From Nitrososphaerota archaeon (GTDB taxonomy: Archaea; Thermoproteota; Bathyarchaeia; Bathyarchaeales; Bathycorpusculaceae): a DNA stretch of 7,742 bases. The notes beneath the pieces are model-generated. The model saw nothing but the letters and a program-made list of their open reading frames with translations. It did no database searches and was not told the origin of the DNA. The stretch is from contig JAITBW010000089.1 of the NCBI GenBank assembly GCA_031283385.1, positions 1 through 7,742 of the forward strand, written 5' to 3'. This document shows, one piece after another, positions 4,726 through 7,742 of the stretch. Position 1 is the first letter of the stretch, and each line of letters begins with the position of its first letter. The translations under genes were made by a program, and so were the position numbers.

Positions 4726-7700
4726 CAAACAACAACCCCAACACTAACCTATTAGAATTAAAAACCGCCGCTGAAGTATGGCACGAAGATGGCGCATCCA
4801 TCATCCCCATACACATACAGGAAACTGCAGACCCACAAACAGGATGCTACAACAAAGATTGCAGTTTTACCAACTGGGGCAAATGGATAAAACAACCCCA
4901 AACCAAAGAAGAATTCCAAAACCTAAACTGGACAAACAAAAACGGATTTGCCATAATCTTAGGCTACCAAGACCCAAACGACTACTACATATTTGCCGTA
5001 GACTTTGACCCCAAATGCAGTCTTGTAAAACCAAAACCTGACAATGCACAAACTTGTCAGGGAGATATTTTGCGCTATGAAGAAGCGGTTAAACAGTATA
5101 AAGTAAAGCTTGCACAGCATAATGTCGCTGTAGAGAAAGGCAAACAACTATTAGCAGATTTGCCCCCATCAAGAGTTGAGCGCACAGTTAACGGTGGCCA
5201 TCATGTTTTGTTTAAAAGCCACAGACCTGTAGCGACTGTAAAGTCAATCCACCATGCCTGCAAAGTAGAAGTGCTAACAGAAAAACAACTCTGCATCATG
5301 GCACCCTCCTTTGGCTACCAACTTATTGACGGCAACGAAATCACAATAATTGAGGACTTCAACCAACTCTTTCAAAACCTATGCCAAAAATACGGTCTCC
5401 AGTATAGTGACGAAACACCACACACCACGAACCTGAAAAATGCAGAAAAAAACACGCAACTCATACAACGACTACAACAACAGCAACAAGTAGAGTTAAC
5501 CGATGAGAAAATACAACAAATAGTAGAGGTATTTGTGCCTGTTTGGACTTCTGGATATAGACATAATTTAACCACTGCGTTTTGTGGGTGGCTCATAAAA
5601 CAAGACATTGTCAAAGAGTCTACGCTTAAAATTGTTGGAAGACTATGTTGCGCTGCAGATACAAGTAATGAAGATGCCGCTATTTTTCTAAAAAACGTAC
5701 ACTACCACTACGCAAACAGAGCAAATAAACCCGATCTGAAAGGCTGGACAGGACTGCTACAAATCTACCAACAAGCCACTGGACAAGAAATGCCCCCTAA
5801 AACACAGGAAAAACTTTCCAAAGCCCTACCAACAACAAACAACCCCCAAAAAGAGAAACTCGATAAATCCCAAGCAAGCGTCCAACTCTACAATTTAACA
5901 TTAAACAATGGTGTTCGGCTGTTTCAGGATCAACACGGCATAGGATACGCACAAGTACCCCTCACAACAAGACAGGAAAAAACAGGCATACACCAAGAAG
6001 AACATGAAGAGAGGGCAGTTCAGGGTTATGAGAATATTCGTTTGGTTGATAGCAAGTTTGAAGATTATTTGATGCATTTATGCTACACCTCAACGGGCAA
6101 TATTCCCTATAGAGATGCGGTTAAGCAGGCTATTTCTGTATTGAGTTATGCCGCGTCCCGTAAAGAAAAGAACCGCTTATCCAATAGGGTAGCTTGGGAT
6201 CCGAGCGGCGATGGCTCCATATGGGTAGACACAGCCGACTCACAAAACAGAGCATACCACATAACTAAGAACGGCTGGAAACTCACAACCCAAGTCCCCA
6301 TACTCTTCCAACGCCACCAACACCAACAACCCCTACCAACCGCAACCCCAAATGGCAAAATAGAAAAATTGTTACCTTTCATAAACGTTGGAAACCATCG
6401 AAATAGCAAAACAAGCCAACACCAACAACTGCTTCTAATCGTACAAACAGCAAGCTATCTCATCCCAGACATACCCCACCCCATAAATGCCATGTACGGC
6501 TGTCGCGGAAGCCACAAAAGCAGCACACAAAAAATTCTAAAACGACTAATCGACCCCTCCTCAGTAGAAACCCAAAGCCCACCAAACAACCCCAAAGACG
6601 CCCTACAAATCCTAGACCACCACTACATACCAATATTTGACAACCTAAACACCCTACCCAGATGGCTAAGCGACACATTCTGCCGAGCAGTCACAGGAGA
6701 AGGACAAGAAACACGCCAACTATACACCGACGACAAAGCCTTCATACGACAATTAAGCCGATGCATCATGCTAAACGGAGTCAACCTACCAATAACCCAA
6801 TCCGACCTGCTAAGCAGAACCATCATGCACCCAACCGAACCCACCTCCAAACACATAGCAGAAGCAGAACTAAACAAAGCCTTTGCAGAAATCCAAGGAG
6901 AAATACTTGGAAGCTTATTTGACGTAATTGTTAAAGCGTTGCAACTACGGGATAGCGTGTTAGTTCCTGAGACGGATTTTAGGTTGGCGGATTTTTTTAA
7001 GTGGGGGCATCTGATAGCGGAGGCGCTTGGGTATGGTGGGGGCGAGTTTGTTGTTGCGATGGAGGAGAATTTGAAGAGCCAGCACGATGCGGATCAGGAA
7101 AACAATGTGGTGGTTGATGTTTTTCTTAAGATCATTGGTGAGGATTTGGAGGTATCTTTTGCCACAGAGAATAAGCCTTGGCGGATTGCATCAAAATGTC
7201 TGTATGATAGGGCTACCGACAAAGCGGTTAGTATGGGGGTTAATACGAGTAGGAAATGGCCGAAAACACCACAAGATTTTGTTCGTAAACTCAATGAGTC
7301 TAAGGACACGATTGTGTATAAAGGATGGAATTATGAGCGATATCATGTTGAAAATGAGCGAGGAATTGATCTTTGGCGAATAACCCAACCCTCAGACCCC
7401 TCAGACAAAAAACCTAACAGCCAAACATCAACAACAGACCGTAAGCCTGACGTGACTGACACCGATGACGCTGATTACAAATGTTTTGACACTTTAAGAA
7501 AAAATGAAGTAGTGTATGATGGAAAAAGCGTTATTATTGAACATGTATTACCCGCTGAACCGTGTCATGGTTGCGAACAGTTAGCCGTAGAAACAAGCAT
7601 AACTGTGCCAGGGCAAACAAGAAAACTTCGATTTTGTAAAGCCTGCTGCGACAAACTGGTAAACAGCATAGGCGTTCCTGTTATTTATAGAAGTAGAGGG

Positions 7701-7727
7701 AGGGGCTACATAAGCGGTGGAAACTAG
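4722..7727 (+). CDS. Primase-polymerase/SF3-like helicase fusion, probable replication protein of the element
   Basis: The 1001-aa product has the ordered parts of a mobile-element replication protein. The N-terminal PrimPol (AEP superfamily) domain (about 10-225) has D94/D96 in AVDFD, H161 in NGGHHVLF and E183 in KVEVL before CIMAPSF, matching the DxD, xxH and third acidic motifs. A helical PriCT-like region follows (about 262-350, with SGYRHNLTTAFCGWLIK and GWTGLLQIY). After a linker, an AAA+ ATPase (about 545-740) carries Walker A GCRGSHKSS (593-601), Walker B IPIFDN (636-641), a sensor-like IMLNGVN (682-688) and a likely arginine finger R699. The tail (about 845-890) may bind DNA, and ends in C948-x2-C951-x20-C972-x2-C975, a probable zinc site. 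It likely primes and unwinds at the element's origin. The TTG start is required because the first internal Met is M194, past D94/D96 and E183. Its TTGA overlap couples it to the 66-aa gene. Confidence 0.88.
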   Translation: MTNNNPNTNLLELKTAAEVWHEDGASIIPIHIQETADPQTGCYNKDCSFTNWGKWIKQPQTKEEFQNLNWTNKNGFAIILGYQDPNDYYIFAVDFDPKCSLVKPKPDNAQTCQGDILRYEEAVKQYKVKLAQHNVAVEKGKQLLADLPPSRVERTVNGGHHVLFKSHRPVATVKSIHHACKVEVLTEKQLCIMAPSFGYQLIDGNEITIIEDFNQLFQNLCQKYGLQYSDETPHTTNLKNAEKNTQLIQRLQQQQQVELTDEKIQQIVEVFVPVWTSGYRHNLTTAFCGWLIKQDIVKESTLKIVGRLCCAADTSNEDAAIFLKNVHYHYANRANKPDLKGWTGLLQIYQQATGQEMPPKTQEKLSKALPTTNNPQKEKLDKSQASVQLYNLTLNNGVRLFQDQHGIGYAQVPLTTRQEKTGIHQEEHEERAVQGYENIRLVDSKFEDYLMHLCYTSTGNIPYRDAVKQAISVLSYAASRKEKNRLSNRVAWDPSGDGSIWVDTADSQNRAYHITKNGWKLTTQVPILFQRHQHQQPLPTATPNGKIEKLLPFINVGNHRNSKTSQHQQLLLIVQTASYLIPDIPHPINAMYGCRGSHKSSTQKILKRLIDPSSVETQSPPNNPKDALQILDHHYIPIFDNLNTLPRWLSDTFCRAVTGEGQETRQLYTDDKAFIRQLSRCIMLNGVNLPITQSDLLSRTIMHPTEPTSKHIAEAELNKAFAEIQGEILGSLFDVIVKALQLRDSVLVPETDFRLADFFKWGHLIAEALGYGGGEFVVAMEENLKSQHDADQENNVVVDVFLKIIGEDLEVSFATENKPWRIASKCLYDRATDKAVSMGVNTSRKWPKTPQDFVRKLNESKDTIVYKGWNYERYHVENERGIDLWRITQPSDPSDKKPNSQTSTTDRKPDVTDTDDADYKCFDTLRKNEVVYDGKSVIIEHVLPAEPCHGCEQLAVETSITVPGQTRKLRFCKACCDKLVNSIGVPVIYRSRGRGYISGGN

Positions 7728-7742
7728 AGCTGTAGTAGAGCT
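7728..7742. other. End of window after the primase gene
   Basis: Only 15 bases remain. They include AGAGCT at the very end, and AGAGCT also occurs across the primase stop codon; no terminator can be judged. Confidence 0.3.

Noticed and set aside
7087..7383. 98-codon + strand frame within the G/T-rich part of the primase gene
   Set aside because: It is an alternative frame inside the primase coding sequence, without a ribosome site or protein features; its openness follows from the skewed composition.
1..7742. CRISPR array
   Set aside because: No set of three or more regularly spaced repeats of 20-40 bases is present. The direct repeats found are two-copy and more than 1 kb apart, or directly tandem.

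Overview
The window reads as an accessory region: part of an integrated or extrachromosomal mobile element, most likely archaeal. The archaeal reading rests on strong GAGGTGAT/AAGGAGGT-type ribosome binding sites, candidate TATA boxes, several TTG/GTG starts, and a replication gene of the archaeal/viral PrimPol-helicase type. It is an inference: no rRNA, tRNA or host marker is present, and the dinD gene is of a type best known from bacteria. I would put archaea at about 0.6 to 0.7 and cannot name a genus.

Left part (1-3800) holds two units of similar layout. Unit 1 starts with a ~54-bp repeat (R1, 3-56), carries dinD on + (277-1134), and ends in a ~138-bp repeat (A, 1153-1290). Unit 2 starts with a second R1 copy (1431-1485) and carries a two-gene minus-strand operon: an unknown 283-aa protein (3386-2535), then a PIN-domain putative nuclease (2521-1673). 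It ends in a second copy of the A repeat (B, 3513-3795). Copy B is split by a 134-bp MITE-like insertion (3561-3694) with perfect 18-bp terminal inverted repeats and a 9-bp target duplication. Removing the insertion and one duplication restores a copy about as long as A. The R1-payload-A / R1-payload-B order suggests a tandem, cassette-like arrangement with swapped cargo.

Middle part (3796-4102) is a gene-free leader with a 20-bp perfect palindrome, further inverted repeats and an AT-rich stretch. The right arm of a 10-bp inverted repeat overlaps the likely TATA box of the downstream operon. It may hold regulatory sites or the replication origin. A 48-codon open frame without a start (3808-3951) may be the tail of a lost gene.

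Right part (4103-7727) is a tightly coupled + strand operon: an 81-aa ORF, a 60-aa ORF, a 66-aa ORF, and a 1001-aa PrimPol/SF3-like helicase. Adjacent genes overlap or nearly touch (8-nt overlap, 1-nt gap, TTGA start/stop overlap). The large protein has primase-polymerase catalytic motifs, a PriCT-like helical domain, an AAA+ ATPase with an unusual Walker A loop (GCRGSHKSS), and a C-terminal four-cysteine probable zinc site. It is likely the replication protein of the element. Its coding strand switches abruptly between A/C-rich and G/T-rich blocks without loss of reading frame.

Taken together: a replication module on the right, and cargo genes linked to DNA-damage response (dinD) or possible RNA cleavage/defence (PIN pair) in repeat-bounded units on the left.
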